The notes under the pieces: model-generated
What the model was told of the DNA's origin: nothing
What the model saw: only the letters and a program-made list of their open reading frames with translations
The model's database searches: none
Program-made: the position numbers and the translations under genes
Part shown: piece after piece, positions 19,447-28,174 of the stretch
How positions within the stretch are numbered: the stretch's first letter is position 1
How the letters are laid out: every line of letters starts with the position of its first letter
Assembly (NCBI GenBank): GCA_963730325.1
Contig: CAVSRC010000019.1
Coordinates: 558,001-622,000 of the forward strand
From: CAVSRC01 sp963730325
GTDB taxonomy: Bacteria; Pseudomonadota; Alphaproteobacteria; Rhizobiales; Kaistiaceae
Length of the DNA stretch: 64,000 nucleotides
Direction of reading: 5' to 3'

Positions 19447-20838
19447 TCACAGTTGCGCGCCGGGCGCCACGCGACCCGGGGTGCCGCTGCGGCGGGCGCC
19501 CGCCCCTATTGGGTCGTGGCGGTGGCCGGCGCGCGGGAAAACCGGCTGGGGCACCGCGGAGCCGTCGATCGGCGTGGCGGAAGCCTCCGCCGTCAGCTGG
19601 TCGAGACCGTCCAGATTGTAGATATCATTGCGGAAATTGACGATGCCGTCGGTCGTCGACCAGGCCGAGATGTAGGTCCAGTGGAGCGGGATCGGGTCGG
19701 CCACCTTGACGTCCAGTCGCTCGGGATTGCGCAGCTCGGCGTCGACCACGTCGGGCGTCTGGCCGGGCGTGTTCTTGAGGATCCAGGTGATCAGCTCGCG
19801 GATGTTCTGGATGCGCACGCAGCCCGACGAGTCGAAGCGGTAGTCGTCGTTGAACAGGCCCTTGTGCGGCGTGTCGTGCATGTAGACGCCGTCGGGGCTG
19901 GGGAAGTTGATCTTGACGATGCCCAGCGAGTTCTCGTCGCCCGGGTCCTGGCGGAAGCGGTAGTTGACCGCGTCGTCGGTCGACCAGTCGATCGCCTGCG
20001 GCGAGACCTCATTGCCCTTGTGGTCGTAGACGCGGATCTGCCAGGTGGCGAGATAGGTGGGATCCTTCTGCATCAGCGGGATCAGGTCCTTCCTGATGAT
20101 GCTCGCCGGCACCGTCCAGTAAGGATGGAAGTTGACCTCGGTGATCCTCGAATTGACGATCGGCGACGGCCGCGTGACCTTGCCGACCACGGCCGTATGC
20201 CGCTGCACCACGACCCCGTCCTCGACCACCTCGACGGACGCCGCCGGGATGTTGACCATCACATAGCGTTGCGGCAGCTGCTTGGCGGTCAGCACCTTGA
20301 GGCGCGTCAGGTTGGTGGCAAGCTGCTGGAGGCGGACCTGCGCCGGCACGTTGAGCGCCGAAAAGGTCGAATCGCCGACCACGCCGTCCGGCTGGATGCC
20401 GTGGCGCGCCTGGAAGCGCTTGACCGCCGCATCGACGTAGGAATCGAAGGCGGCCGAATTGTTGTCGGCGGTGCTCGGCAGGTCGCCGGCAATGGCCAGG
20501 CGCTGACGCAGCGTGGCGACCGCCGGTGCGCTCATGCCGATCCTCAGCGACTTGTCGGACGGCACATTCGGCCAGCCGCCGCGGGAGACGATTTCGGAAT
20601 ATTCGGCGATGGCGCTTTGCAGGGCGCCGATGATCTGCGGCGACATGGTCGGAATCGACGTGCGTACATCGGCCGCGCTCACCGAGGCGGTATCGAACCC
20701 GTCCGACCATTCGGAACCGCCGCTCTGCTGCAGCACTTCGCCGATCGGGTCCTGAGCGAGCGCCGGCAGGGCGGTCGCTGCCAGCAAGGCGGCGGCAAAC
20801 AGAGCGGTGCGAAAGATCTTGGCGTCGTGGGCGGCCAT
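19447..20838 (-). CDS. L,D-transpeptidase with peptidoglycan-binding domain
   Basis: 463 residues. The start at 20838 gives a signal peptide (MAAHDAKIFRTALFAAALLA onward, cleavage near ALA|QD). A peptidoglycan_binding_1 domain lies at about 104-162 (FQARHGIQPDGVVGDSTF), and a YkuD/YcbB-type catalytic domain at about 190-365 with His321 (YMHDTP) and the nucleophile Cys340 in SSGCVRIQN. Such periplasmic enzymes make 3-3 crosslinks or attach proteins to murein. The adjacent MarR gene matches LdtR, which in Candidatus Liberibacter is known to regulate the neighbouring transpeptidase gene ldtP, so this is the probable LdtP counterpart. The last 60 residues look disordered. Confidence 0.92.
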   Translation of the reverse strand: MAAHDAKIFRTALFAAALLAATALPALAQDPIGEVLQQSGGSEWSDGFDTASVSAADVRTSIPTMSPQIIGALQSAIAEYSEIVSRGGWPNVPSDKSLRIGMSAPAVATLRQRLAIAGDLPSTADNNSAAFDSYVDAAVKRFQARHGIQPDGVVGDSTFSALNVPAQVRLQQLATNLTRLKVLTAKQLPQRYVMVNIPAASVEVVEDGVVVQRHTAVVGKVTRPSPIVNSRITEVNFHPYWTVPASIIRKDLIPLMQKDPTYLATWQIRVYDHKGNEVSPQAIDWSTDDAVNYRFRQDPGDENSLGIVKINFPSPDGVYMHDTPHKGLFNDDYRFDSSGCVRIQNIRELITWILKNTPGQTPDVVDAELRNPERLDVKVADPIPLHWTYISAWSTTDGIVNFRNDIYNLDGLDQLTAEASATPIDGSAVPQPVFPRAGHRHDPIGAGARRSGTPGRVAPGAQL

Positions 20839-21056
20839 CAGATTGCGATTCCCATGCAAGTGCTTCGAATCCCGGATATTTCCGCCCACCATTGTCGGCG
20901 TAACACGCTCACCGGCAGGTGACAATTGCAGCGGCCACATCCTTCCTTCCGGTTCGCGCAGATTTGATGCGCAACCGGGAATACCGTCCTTTTTTGTCTT
21001 GGTGAGGTTATGTGGCGCTTTCGCGGCACGATTCCAGTGTGTGAGCCGGAATCGAA

Positions 21057-21079
21057 ACGGCCCGGCAGAGCCGGGCCGT
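21057..21079 (-). terminator. Probable terminator hairpin after ldtR
   Basis: A perfect 9-base inverted repeat (ACGGCCCGG with CCGGGCCGT) closes a 5-base loop and ends on the minus strand in GTTTCGATT. The T-run is weak, so efficiency is uncertain. It lies 26 bases past the ldtR stop codon. The rest of 20839-21104 should hold the transpeptidase promoter and any LdtR operator; I cannot define a site. Confidence 0.6.
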
Positions 21080-21104
21080 GTCGTATTGCCTGGGAGGACC
21101 GGCC

Positions 21105-21617
21105 TTACAGCCGGTAGAGAATCTGGTCCGTCCAGAAGCGCTCCAGCCGCTGCAGCGAGCGGTTGAGGGTCTGGAAGTCGTCGGCGCCGATGCCGCCAAC
21201 CTGGTCGATCGAGCGGATGTGACGATCATACAGGTTGTTGACGATGTCGGCGACCTGACGGCCCTTTTCCGTCAGGCTGACGCGCACCGAACGGCGGTCC
21301 ATGCGCGAGCGCTGGTGATGGATGTAGCCCATCTCCACCAGCTTCTTGAGGTTGTAGGACACGTTCGAGCCGAGATAGTAGCCGCGCGTCCTGAGCTCGC
21401 CGGCGGTCAGCTCGGAATCGCCGATATTGGACAGAAGCAGCGCCTGAACGCTGTTCACGTCCGACCGGCCGGCGCGATCGAATTCGTCCTTGATGACGTC
21501 CAGCAGGCGCCGATGCAGGCGCTCGACCAGGGTCAAGGCCTCCAGATAGAGCGGCTTCAGCTCCACCCCACGCGGCGGCTGGACGACAGCCTCCACTGCC
21601 CTTTTTGCAATAGCCAT
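21105..21617 (-). CDS. ldtR: MarR-family regulator LdtR
   Basis: 170 residues. The MarR winged helix is visible in the centre (SVQALLLSNIGDSELTAGEL, YLGSNVSYNLKKLVEMGY, the wing HHQRSRMDRRSVRVSLTEKG), with long dimerisation helices at both ends. The start at 21617 has GGAGAGGCG upstream; the frame is open for 61 further codons that look non-coding. In Liberibacter and rhizobia LdtR is known to control L,D-transpeptidase and stress genes and to respond to small aromatic ligands. The transpeptidase gene directly downstream in the same orientation supports the identification. Confidence 0.88.
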   Translation of the reverse strand: MAIAKRAVEAVVQPPRGVELKPLYLEALTLVERLHRRLLDVIKDEFDRAGRSDVNSVQALLLSNIGDSELTAGELRTRGYYLGSNVSYNLKKLVEMGYIHHQRSRMDRRSVRVSLTEKGRQVADIVNNLYDRHIRSIDQVGGIGADDFQTLNRSLQRLERFWTDQILYRL

Positions 21618-21765
21618 AATCGCCTCTCCGTTCGGCAGGTGTTTTTCCTGCTCTATGAGGCGACCATAACCAAAGCGACTAAAAATCGGCTTAAGCACCA
21701 GCCTTAACATGGGCTTACCGAGAAAGCACAAATTTCCCGGAATTCCGCCGCTCCGGCGCGCCGGA

Positions 21766-22179
21766 TCACTCGCGGCGGCCGAGGAAAGTGAGCGCGACAA
21801 AGCCCGCGATGGTCAGCACGTGCAGAAGGGTCATCGGCAGGTCGCTGCCGAAGGTGCGGATGAAGACGGTGTGGAGCGCAATGCCCGACAGCGCGGCGAG
21901 CAGCCACACCACCTTGCCCCAGGCGCCGCGCATCCACAGGCCGACCGAGGCAACCAGGTCGACCACCGACAGATAGATGGTGGCGACCTTCCACGGCGTG
22001 GTCATCGCCTCGAACGATGCGGTCGCACCGTCGACGATGCCGAGGATGATCGCCCACTCGCGCAAGCCGAGCAGCATCATCAGCACCGACAGGGCGATCA
22101 GGTAATAGTCGAGCGCCACGTCGAGGCGGTCGCGTTCGACCTCCGGTTCGGCCGATCGATCGTCGTTCATCATCTGCAT
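21766..22179 (-). CDS. Small four-helix membrane protein (DUF6163-like)
   Basis: 137 residues with four predicted transmembrane segments (around 26-47, 65-86, 88-108 and 113-132) after a short charged N-terminus. I believe it corresponds to DUF6163, a family found next to hemB and ldtR in Hyphomicrobiales, but its function is unknown. It is divergent from hemB across 140 bases and lies 148 bases upstream of ldtR in the same orientation. ATG codons at 22179, 22173 and 22170 are all possible starts. Confidence 0.75.
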   Translation of the reverse strand: MQMMNDDRSAEPEVERDRLDVALDYYLIALSVLMMLLGLREWAIILGIVDGATASFEAMTTPWKVATIYLSVVDLVASVGLWMRGAWGKVVWLLAALSGIALHTVFIRTFGSDLPMTLLHVLTIAGFVALTFLGRRE

Positions 22180-22319
22180 CGGCTTCGATGGCCTCCCTTC
22201 CCTGCCCGGCCAGCCCAGCTGCGCCGCCGGTGCCGTGTCAGCGGCAATCGACTGCCGCCCGGCAAAACGGTGTATTGTGCAATGGCGCTCATTCCAAGAC
22301 CTCCCCGCACAGGATCGCC

Positions 22320-23373
22320 ATGACCAGCCAGCCCCCGCCTTTCAAGCCCGATCCCGCCACGCGGCCGGACATGGATGCCATCCTCGGCGGCCGGCGCATG
22401 CGCCGCAACCGCCGCGCCGACTGGTCGCGGCGCCTGGTGCGCGAGACCACCCTCACCGTCGACGACCTGATCTGGCCGCTCTTCCTGACCGACGAGGAGA
22501 ACCGCCGCGAGCCGGTCGCCGCCATGCCCGGCGTCGAGCGCCTGTCCGTCGACGGCGTGCCGTCGCGCGAAGCCGCGCGCGCGCCCGCGACCTCGGCATC
22601 CCGGCGATCGCCCTCTTCCCCAATACCGACCCGAAGCTGCGCGACGAGATCGGCTCGGAGGCGCTCAACCCGGACAACCTGGTGTGCCGGGCGCTGCGCG
22701 CCATCAAGGCCGCGGTGCCGGAGGTCGGGGCTCATCACCGACGTGGCGCTCGACCCCTATACCGAGCCACGGCCACGACGGCGTCATGCGGGCGAGGAGA
22801 TCGTCAACGACGCGACGCGTCGAGCGGCTGGTGGTGCCAGCGCCGCTGGTGCAGGCCGAGGCCGGCGCCGACATCATCGCGCCGTCCGACATGATGGACG
22901 GGCGCGTCGGCGCCATCCGCCAGGCGCTCGACGCCGCCGGCTACGGCCGACGTCGCAGATCATGGCCTATTCGGCGAAATACGCCTCCGCCTTCTACGGG
23001 CCCTTCCGCGACGCGGTCGGCACCAACAAGACGCTCACCGGCGACAAGCGCACCTATCAGATGGACCCCGGCAACAGCGACGAGGCGCTGCGCGAGGCCG
23101 AGACTCGACATCGCCGAGGGCGCCGACATGATCATGGTCAAGCCCGGCCTGCCCTATCTCGACATCGTCTGGCGGCTGAAGGAGGCCTTCGGCATGCCGA
23201 CCTTCGCCTATCAGGTGTCGGGCGAGTATTCGATGATCCGCGGTGCCGCCGACAATGGCTGGATCGACGGCGACCTGGCGATGATGGAATCGCTTCTCGC
23301 CTTCAAGCGCGCCGGCGCCGACGGCATCCTCACCTACTTCGCCCCCTTCGTGGCGGAGAAGCTGAGGGGGTAG
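22320..23373 (+). pseudogene. hemB: Delta-aminolevulinic acid dehydratase, frameshifted as assembled
   Basis: Porphobilinogen synthase, second common step of haem synthesis. Start MTSQPPPFKPDPATRPDM at 22320, end VAEKLRG at 23373. The conserved chain can be read only by changing frame seven times between about 22575 and 23103: AMPGVERLSVDG; IALFPNTDPKLRDEIGSEAL; LITDVALDPYT; SHGHDGVM; EEIVNDAT; VERLV onward through IIAPSDMMDGRVGAIR; IMAYSAKYASAFYGPFRDA; and finally IAEGADMIMVKPGLPYLDI to the end. The Schiff-base lysine region and the other family motifs are intact. All shifts can be removed by deleting one or two bases (about ten in total). Since residues around the breaks are unchanged and the gene is normally essential, I suspect assembly error rather than decay. 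Confidence 0.9.
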
Positions 23374-23390
23374 GCTCGGCCCCGTAGCCC

Positions 23391-23478
23391 CGTAGGATGG
23401 GTTGAGCGCAGCGAAACCCATCTTGCATCGGCACCCCCGGGTGCGATGGGTTTCGCCGAAGGCTCAACCCATCCTACG
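23391..23478. repeat. 88-base nested palindromic repeat element
   Basis: Three nested perfect inverted pairs lie within the hemB/threonine ammonia-lyase gap. The outer arms are 17 bases (23391-23407 with 23462-23478, CGTAGGATGGGTTGAGC), the middle arms 12 bases (23411-23422 with 23445-23456, GCGAAACCCATC) and the inner arms 6 bases around a CC loop (23431-23444). The GTAGGATGGGTTGAGC/GAAACCCATC sequence is a dispersed motif in many proteobacterial genomes. It would form one long hairpin in RNA and could act as a transcription terminator or mRNA 3' stabiliser for hemB. Confidence 0.85.
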
Positions 23479-23523
23479 AAGGCCCCGGATTTCGCTGCCG
23501 CCCTATCCGGGCTACAAGCATCC

Positions 23524-24744
23524 ATGTCCGACGCCCTCCCCACGCTCGCCGATATCCGCGCCGCGGCGGAGAAGATCGCCGGCGTGGTCATACGCACGCC
23601 ATTCCTCCCCGCCCCGCGCCTGTCGAGGCTCACCGGCGCCGACATCTGGGTGAAATACGAGAACCTGCAGGCGACCGCCTCGTTCAAGGAACGCGGCGCG
23701 CTGATCAAGCTGCTCTCGCTCGGCCCCCAGGAGCGCGGGCGTGGCGTCATCGCCATGTCGGCCGGCAACCACGCCCAGGCGGTCGCCTGGCACGCCCAGC
23801 GTCTCGGCATCCACGCCACCATCGTCATGCCGGCGCCGACGCCCTTCGTGAAGATCGCCGCCACCCGCTCCTTCGGTGCCGAGGTGGTGCTCGACGGCGA
23901 GACGCTGGCCGACTGTCAGGCCATCGTCGAGGAGCGGATCGCCGAAGGCGGCGCGGTGCTCGTCCATCCCTATGACGACGGCCATATCATCGCCGGCCAG
24001 GGCACCATCGGCCTCGAAATCGTCGAGGACCAGCCGGAACTCGACGCGGTCATCGTGCCGGTCGGCGGCGGCGGGCTGATCTCGGGCATCGCCATCGCGG
24101 TCAAGGCGCTCTCGCCTGCAACCCAGGTCATCGGAGTCGAGACCGAGCTCTACCCGGCCATGTGGGCGGCGCTCAGCGGCGAGGCCGCGAAGATCGGCGG
24201 CGAGACGCTCGCCGAAGGCATCGCCGTGAAAAACGTCGGCAAGCTGACGCTCGAAGCCGCCCGCCGCCATGTGGACGATGTGGTGCTGGTCGGCGAGGGG
24301 CGAATCGAGCAGGCGGTCGCTGCCTATCTCATGCTGCAGAAGACCATGGCCGAGGGCGCCGGCGCCGCGGGTCTCGCGGCGGTGCTCTCCGACCCGGACC
24401 GTTTCCGCGGCCGCCGCGTCGGCCTCATCCTTGCCGGCGGCAATATCGACCCGCGGCTTGCCGCCTCGATCATGGTGCGCGAGCTTGCCCGCGAACAGCA
24501 GGTGGTCGCCGTGCGCATCATCATCCGCGACCGCCCCGGCGTGCTGGCCGAGATCGCCCGCATCATCGGCGCAGCCGGCGGCAACATCCTCGAGGTCTTC
24601 CACCACCGCACCATGCTGTCGGTGCCGCCCAAGGGCGCCAGCGTCGACGTCACCATGGAGACCCACGGCCCCGACCATGCCGCCGAGATCATCGCGGCGC
24701 TCACCGGCCGCGGCTTCGGCGTCCAGCGCCTGGATACGCCATAG
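23524..24744 (+). CDS. Threonine ammonia-lyase (biodegradative-like, with ACT domain)
   Basis: 406 residues. PLP enzyme converting threonine to 2-oxobutyrate and ammonia. The PLP lysine is Lys55 in TASFKERGAL, the phosphate-binding glycine loop is VGGGGLISG, and a C-terminal ACT domain covers about 325-406 (VRIIIRDRPGVLAEIARIIG). One ACT domain of this type is usual for the TdcB-like or short IlvA forms, often allosteric. The start MSDALPTL at 23524 was chosen over an upstream in-frame ATG whose codons lie inside the palindromic repeat. Confidence 0.93.
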   Translation: MSDALPTLADIRAAAEKIAGVVIRTPFLPAPRLSRLTGADIWVKYENLQATASFKERGALIKLLSLGPQERGRGVIAMSAGNHAQAVAWHAQRLGIHATIVMPAPTPFVKIAATRSFGAEVVLDGETLADCQAIVEERIAEGGAVLVHPYDDGHIIAGQGTIGLEIVEDQPELDAVIVPVGGGGLISGIAIAVKALSPATQVIGVETELYPAMWAALSGEAAKIGGETLAEGIAVKNVGKLTLEAARRHVDDVVLVGEGRIEQAVAAYLMLQKTMAEGAGAAGLAAVLSDPDRFRGRRVGLILAGGNIDPRLAASIMVRELAREQQVVAVRIIIRDRPGVLAEIARIIGAAGGNILEVFHHRTMLSVPPKGASVDVTMETHGPDHAAEIIAALTGRGFGVQRLDTP

Positions 24745-24864
24745 CGTCCAGCGTCCCGGGCGCAGCGCAGCACGTCGGTGGTGCGCTGGGTCATGCGCCA
24801 TCACGACATTTCCGGCGAATGCGTTATACTCGGGCGCGCAACCGACTCTGGCACGGACCCTGCG

Positions 24865-25362
24865 ATGAGCGACACCGGAAACGCGCCTCAGAGCAACCGC
24901 TTCGTCTACGACCCGAGAACCCAGCCGGAGCTGTTCGACGGCATCCTGTCGAAACGCATCGTTGCCTTCATCATGGACGCCATCCTCATCGTGCTCCTGA
25001 TGATCCCGGCGGCGCTGATGATCCTCATCCTCGGCCTGATGACGCTCGGCATCGCCTGGCTGCTGTTCCCGGCGCTGTTCGCCATCGTCGCGCTCGGCTA
25101 TTGCGCGCTGACGCTCGGCGGCCGCGCCTCGGCCACGCCCGGCATGCGCGTCGTCGGCGTCGAGATGCGCACCTGGAACGGCCAGCGCATGTTTCCGCTG
25201 CTCGCCGTCATGCATGCGCTGATCTTCTGGTTCTCGTGCGGCATCCTCACGCCGCTGATCCTGCTGGTCGGGCTGTTCACGCCGCGCCGCCAGCTCCTCC
25301 ACGACCTCCTGCTCGGCGTCGTGGCGCTCAATACCGATCCGCTGGCGCGCCTGGGCAAATAA
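24865..25362 (+). CDS. RDD-family membrane protein
   Basis: 165 residues. An RDD domain with the usual Arg-...-Asp...Asp pattern: SKRIVAFIMDAILIVLL begins the first helix, further helices lie near 62-80 and 112-132, and the C-terminal LFTPRRQLLHDLLLGVVAL is typical of the family. Function is unknown, with transport roles suggested for some members. A putative -10 hexamer (TATACT) lies about 35 bases upstream. In related genomes an RDD gene stands between hemB and bpt, as here. Confidence 0.88.
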   Translation: MSDTGNAPQSNRFVYDPRTQPELFDGILSKRIVAFIMDAILIVLLMIPAALMILILGLMTLGIAWLLFPALFAIVALGYCALTLGGRASATPGMRVVGVEMRTWNGQRMFPLLAVMHALIFWFSCGILTPLILLVGLFTPRRQLLHDLLLGVVALNTDPLARLGK

Positions 25363-25446
25363 TTGCCTGCACCGGCCCATTCGTTGCAAAATCAATCGTT
25401 TGGGTGCCATGCGCGGTCGGGCATGATGCGCGCCCAAGAGGGCTAG

Positions 25447-27270
25447 ATGGCGGCGACACCCACACTCCTGACCTGGCTGACCTATGCTGCGATCGTGGCG
25501 ATGATCGTCGCCTATGCGCTCGAACGCTGGGCGATCGAGATCGTCTCGCTGGTGGCGCTGGTCGCCTGGCTGGTGCTGTTCTGGGCGGTGCCGATGCTCA
25601 CCGGCACCCAAAGCCCGCTGGGCACGGAAGAACTGCTCTCGGGCCTCGCCAACCAGGCGCTGATCACCGTCCTCGCCCTGCTGGTCGTCGGCCAGGGCCT
25701 GTTCCACACGGATGCGCTGGAGAAGCCGACGGCGCTGCTGGTGCGGCTCGGCGGACGCACCGGCATGGGCGCGGTCGTGGTGGCGCTCGCCGCGGCGATG
25801 GTCGCCAGCGCCGTCGTCAACGACACGCCGGTGGTGGTCATGTTCCTGCCGATCATCACCGCGATCGCCGCCGGCCGCAGCGTTGCCACCTCCAAGATCC
25901 TGATGCCGCTCTCCTTCGCCGCCCTGCTTGGCGGCATGACGACGCTTATCGGCACCTCCACCAACCTGCTCACCGCCGGCGTCGCCGAGAAGGTCGGCGG
26001 CCTCAAAATAGGCTTCTTCGATTTCACCGTTCCGGCGGCGGCCATGGCGCTGGCCGGCTTCGCCTATGTCGCCTTCGTCCTGCCCAGCATCCTGAAGGCG
26101 CGCACCGGCATGGCCGAGCAGATCACCGGCGGTTCGGGCAAGCAGTTCATCGCCCAGATCGACATCGGCTACGGCCACCCGCTCGCCGGCACCAAGGCGG
26201 TCGCCGGCATGTTTCCGGCGCTCAAGGACATGACCGTGCGCCTCGTCCAGCGGCGCGAGCACCCCTTCCTGCCGCCCTTCGAGGACCTGACGCTGAGGCC
26301 CGGCGATACGCTGGTCGTCGCCGCCACCCGTTCGGCGCTGACCCGCGCCATTTCCGACCGGGCGGTCGGCAGCCAGGCGTCGGAGAGCGAGGGTGTGCCG
26401 GGCGTTTCCACCAAGGACCTGACGCTGGCCGAGGCCATGGTCGCGCCCGGTTCGCGCGTCATCGGCCGCACCATCGAGCAGGCGGCAATCCACAGCGATA
26501 CCGAGACCGTCGTCCTCGGTGTCGAACGCCGCAGTCGCATGCCGCGCATGCAGCTCGCCGATATCCGCCTGGAGGCCGGCGACGTGCTGCTGGTCGGCGG
26601 CACGCGCGAGGCAATCGAGGGCCTGCGCGCCAATCGCGATCTGGTGCTGCTCGAATGGTCGGCGGCGGAACTGCCCCAGCGCCGCTACGCGCGGCGGGCG
26701 CAGATCATCTTCGCCCTGTTGGTGCTCTATGCCACCAGCGGCATCGGACCGATCGTCATCGGGGCGCTGGCCGCGGCGATCGCCATGATCCTTGCCGGCT
26801 GCCTCAATATTCGCCAGGCGGTGCGCGCCTTCGACCGGCGCATCTATCTGATGATCGGCGCGGCACTGGCCGCGGCGGCGGCGTTGCAGGCGACCGGCGG
26901 CGCCACGCTTATCGCCGGGGCCACCGTGGCGCTGGTCAAGGGGCAGCCCAACTGGGTGGTCCTGTCGGTGCTCTTCCTGGTGGTGAGCGTGCTCACCAAC
27001 ATATTGTCGAACAACGCCACCGCGGTTCTGTTCACGCCGATCGCGCTCGATATCGCCGACAAGATCGGCGCCAGGCCGCTGCCCTTCGTCGTCGCGGTGA
27101 TGCTGGCGGCGAGCTGCGCCTTCGCCTCGCCGGTCGGCTACCAGACCAATATGCTGGTCATGGGCCCCGGCCATTACCGTTTCTCCGACTATTTCGTCGG
27201 TGGCCTGCCCCTGGTCATCCTGATGTGGCTCGTCTTTTCGATCGTCGGCCCTTGGTATTATGGTGTTTAG
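25447..27270 (+). CDS. SLC13-family permease with two TrkA-C (RCK_C) domains
   Basis: 607 residues, integral membrane transporter of the SLC13/DASS group. Hydrophobic halves flank a cytoplasmic loop that holds two RCK_C modules (about 245-305 ending RPGDTLVVAATRSAL, and 330-395 ending EAGDVLLVGGT). The hairpin signatures with SNxT-like sequences are VVNDTPVVVMFLP plus IGTSTNLLTAG in the first half and TNILSNNATAVLFTPIA plus GYQTNMLVMGPG in the second. Family members carry dicarboxylates, sulfate or similar anions with sodium; the substrate here is not determinable. It is followed by bpt after 30 bases, probably one transcript. Confidence 0.9.
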   Translation: MAATPTLLTWLTYAAIVAMIVAYALERWAIEIVSLVALVAWLVLFWAVPMLTGTQSPLGTEELLSGLANQALITVLALLVVGQGLFHTDALEKPTALLVRLGGRTGMGAVVVALAAAMVASAVVNDTPVVVMFLPIITAIAAGRSVATSKILMPLSFAALLGGMTTLIGTSTNLLTAGVAEKVGGLKIGFFDFTVPAAAMALAGFAYVAFVLPSILKARTGMAEQITGGSGKQFIAQIDIGYGHPLAGTKAVAGMFPALKDMTVRLVQRREHPFLPPFEDLTLRPGDTLVVAATRSALTRAISDRAVGSQASESEGVPGVSTKDLTLAEAMVAPGSRVIGRTIEQAAIHSDTETVVLGVERRSRMPRMQLADIRLEAGDVLLVGGTREAIEGLRANRDLVLLEWSAAELPQRRYARRAQIIFALLVLYATSGIGPIVIGALAAAIAMILAGCLNIRQAVRAFDRRIYLMIGAALAAAAALQATGGATLIAGATVALVKGQPNWVVLSVLFLVVSVLTNILSNNATAVLFTPIALDIADKIGARPLPFVVAVMLAASCAFASPVGYQTNMLVMGPGHYRFSDYFVGGLPLVILMWLVFSIVGPWYYGV

Positions 27271-27300
27271 AACGACACCACGATAGCAGCCGCGCCGCGG

Positions 27301-28047
27301 ATGACCCAGCATACGACCGAAACCCCGCAGTTCTACCTGACGGCACCGGCGCCGTGCCCGTACCTGCCCGGCCGCGCCGAGCGCAAGGTTTTCACCCATC
27401 TGGTCGGCGAGCGGGCCGCCGCCCTCAACGATATTCTCACCCAGGGCGGCTTCCGCCGCAGCCAGAACATCGCCTACCGTCCGGCCTGCGAGGGCTGCCG
27501 CGCCTGCGTATCCATCCGCGTGGTGGTCGATGCCTTCGTGACGAGCCGCAGCCTCAAGCGGGTCCAGCGTCTCAATCGCGATATCGTCGGCGCCGAGACC
27601 ACGGCAAGCCCCTCCTCCGACCAGTACTCCCTCTTCCGCGCCTATCTCGATGCCCGCCACGCCGAAGGCGGCATGGCCGACATGACGGTGCTCGACTACG
27701 CCATGATGGTCGGCGATTCCCACGTCGATACGCAGGTGGTCGAATACCGCTTCCGCGGGCCCGACACCGCCTTCACCGGTCGCGGCGACGGGCGGCTGGT
27801 GGCGACCGCCCTCACCGACGTGCTCGCCGACGGCCTCAGCATGGTCTACTCGTTCTTCGACCCGGACTATGCCGACCGGGGGCTCGGGACCTTCATGATC
27901 CTCGACCACATCAACCGGGCGCGGAAGATGGGCCTGCCCTACGTCTATCTCGGCTACTGGGTCGAGGGCTCGCGCAAGATGGACTACAAGCGCCGCTTCC
28001 GCCCGCAGGAGCACCTGATGGCACGCGGCTGGGTGCGCGTGGACTGA
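27301..28047 (+). CDS. bpt: Aspartate/glutamate leucyltransferase (Bpt)
   Basis: 248 residues. Leu/Phe-type N-end-rule enzyme that attaches leucine from Leu-tRNA to proteins with N-terminal Asp or Glu, marking them for ClpAP. The N-terminal ATE domain shows AYRPACEGCRACVSIRV (Cys63, Cys66, Cys69), and the C-terminal GNAT-like domain shows SMVYSFFDPDYADRGLGTF and YLGYWVEGSRKMDYKRRF. The length fits the family. It lies close behind the SLC13 permease gene. Confidence 0.94.
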   Translation: MTQHTTETPQFYLTAPAPCPYLPGRAERKVFTHLVGERAAALNDILTQGGFRRSQNIAYRPACEGCRACVSIRVVVDAFVTSRSLKRVQRLNRDIVGAETTASPSSDQYSLFRAYLDARHAEGGMADMTVLDYAMMVGDSHVDTQVVEYRFRGPDTAFTGRGDGRLVATALTDVLADGLSMVYSFFDPDYADRGLGTFMILDHINRARKMGLPYVYLGYWVEGSRKMDYKRRFRPQEHLMARGWVRVD

Positions 28048-28174
28048 GAGCGCCGTTGCCGATCATGCGTTTCGCGGCGTCCGATCGTTTCGAGGCATCG
28101 TTGCGGTCAAGGGTTGTCCATCCCACGATCTTCCTCTAGCGTTTCCTCTTCGGCGCCATGACCTCTAGGGGGAA

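Noticed and set aside
22574..23103. Programmed ribosomal frameshifting in hemB
   Set aside because: Seven shifts without slippery sequences or a known precedent in this family make programmed events implausible; extra bases in the consensus are simpler.
23391..23478. CRISPR-like or phage attachment structure
   Set aside because: There is a single palindrome without spacers, without a flanking cas or integrase gene, and it matches a dispersed intergenic repeat type.
23512..28014. 1500-codon open frame on the minus strand and a 1325-codon frame on the plus strand across 24.1-28.1 kb
   Set aside because: Both run through five intact genes with clear family motifs (threonine ammonia-lyase, RDD, SLC13, Bpt). 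The translations are low-complexity His/Arg/Asp or Arg/Pro runs typical of GC-rich frame shadows.
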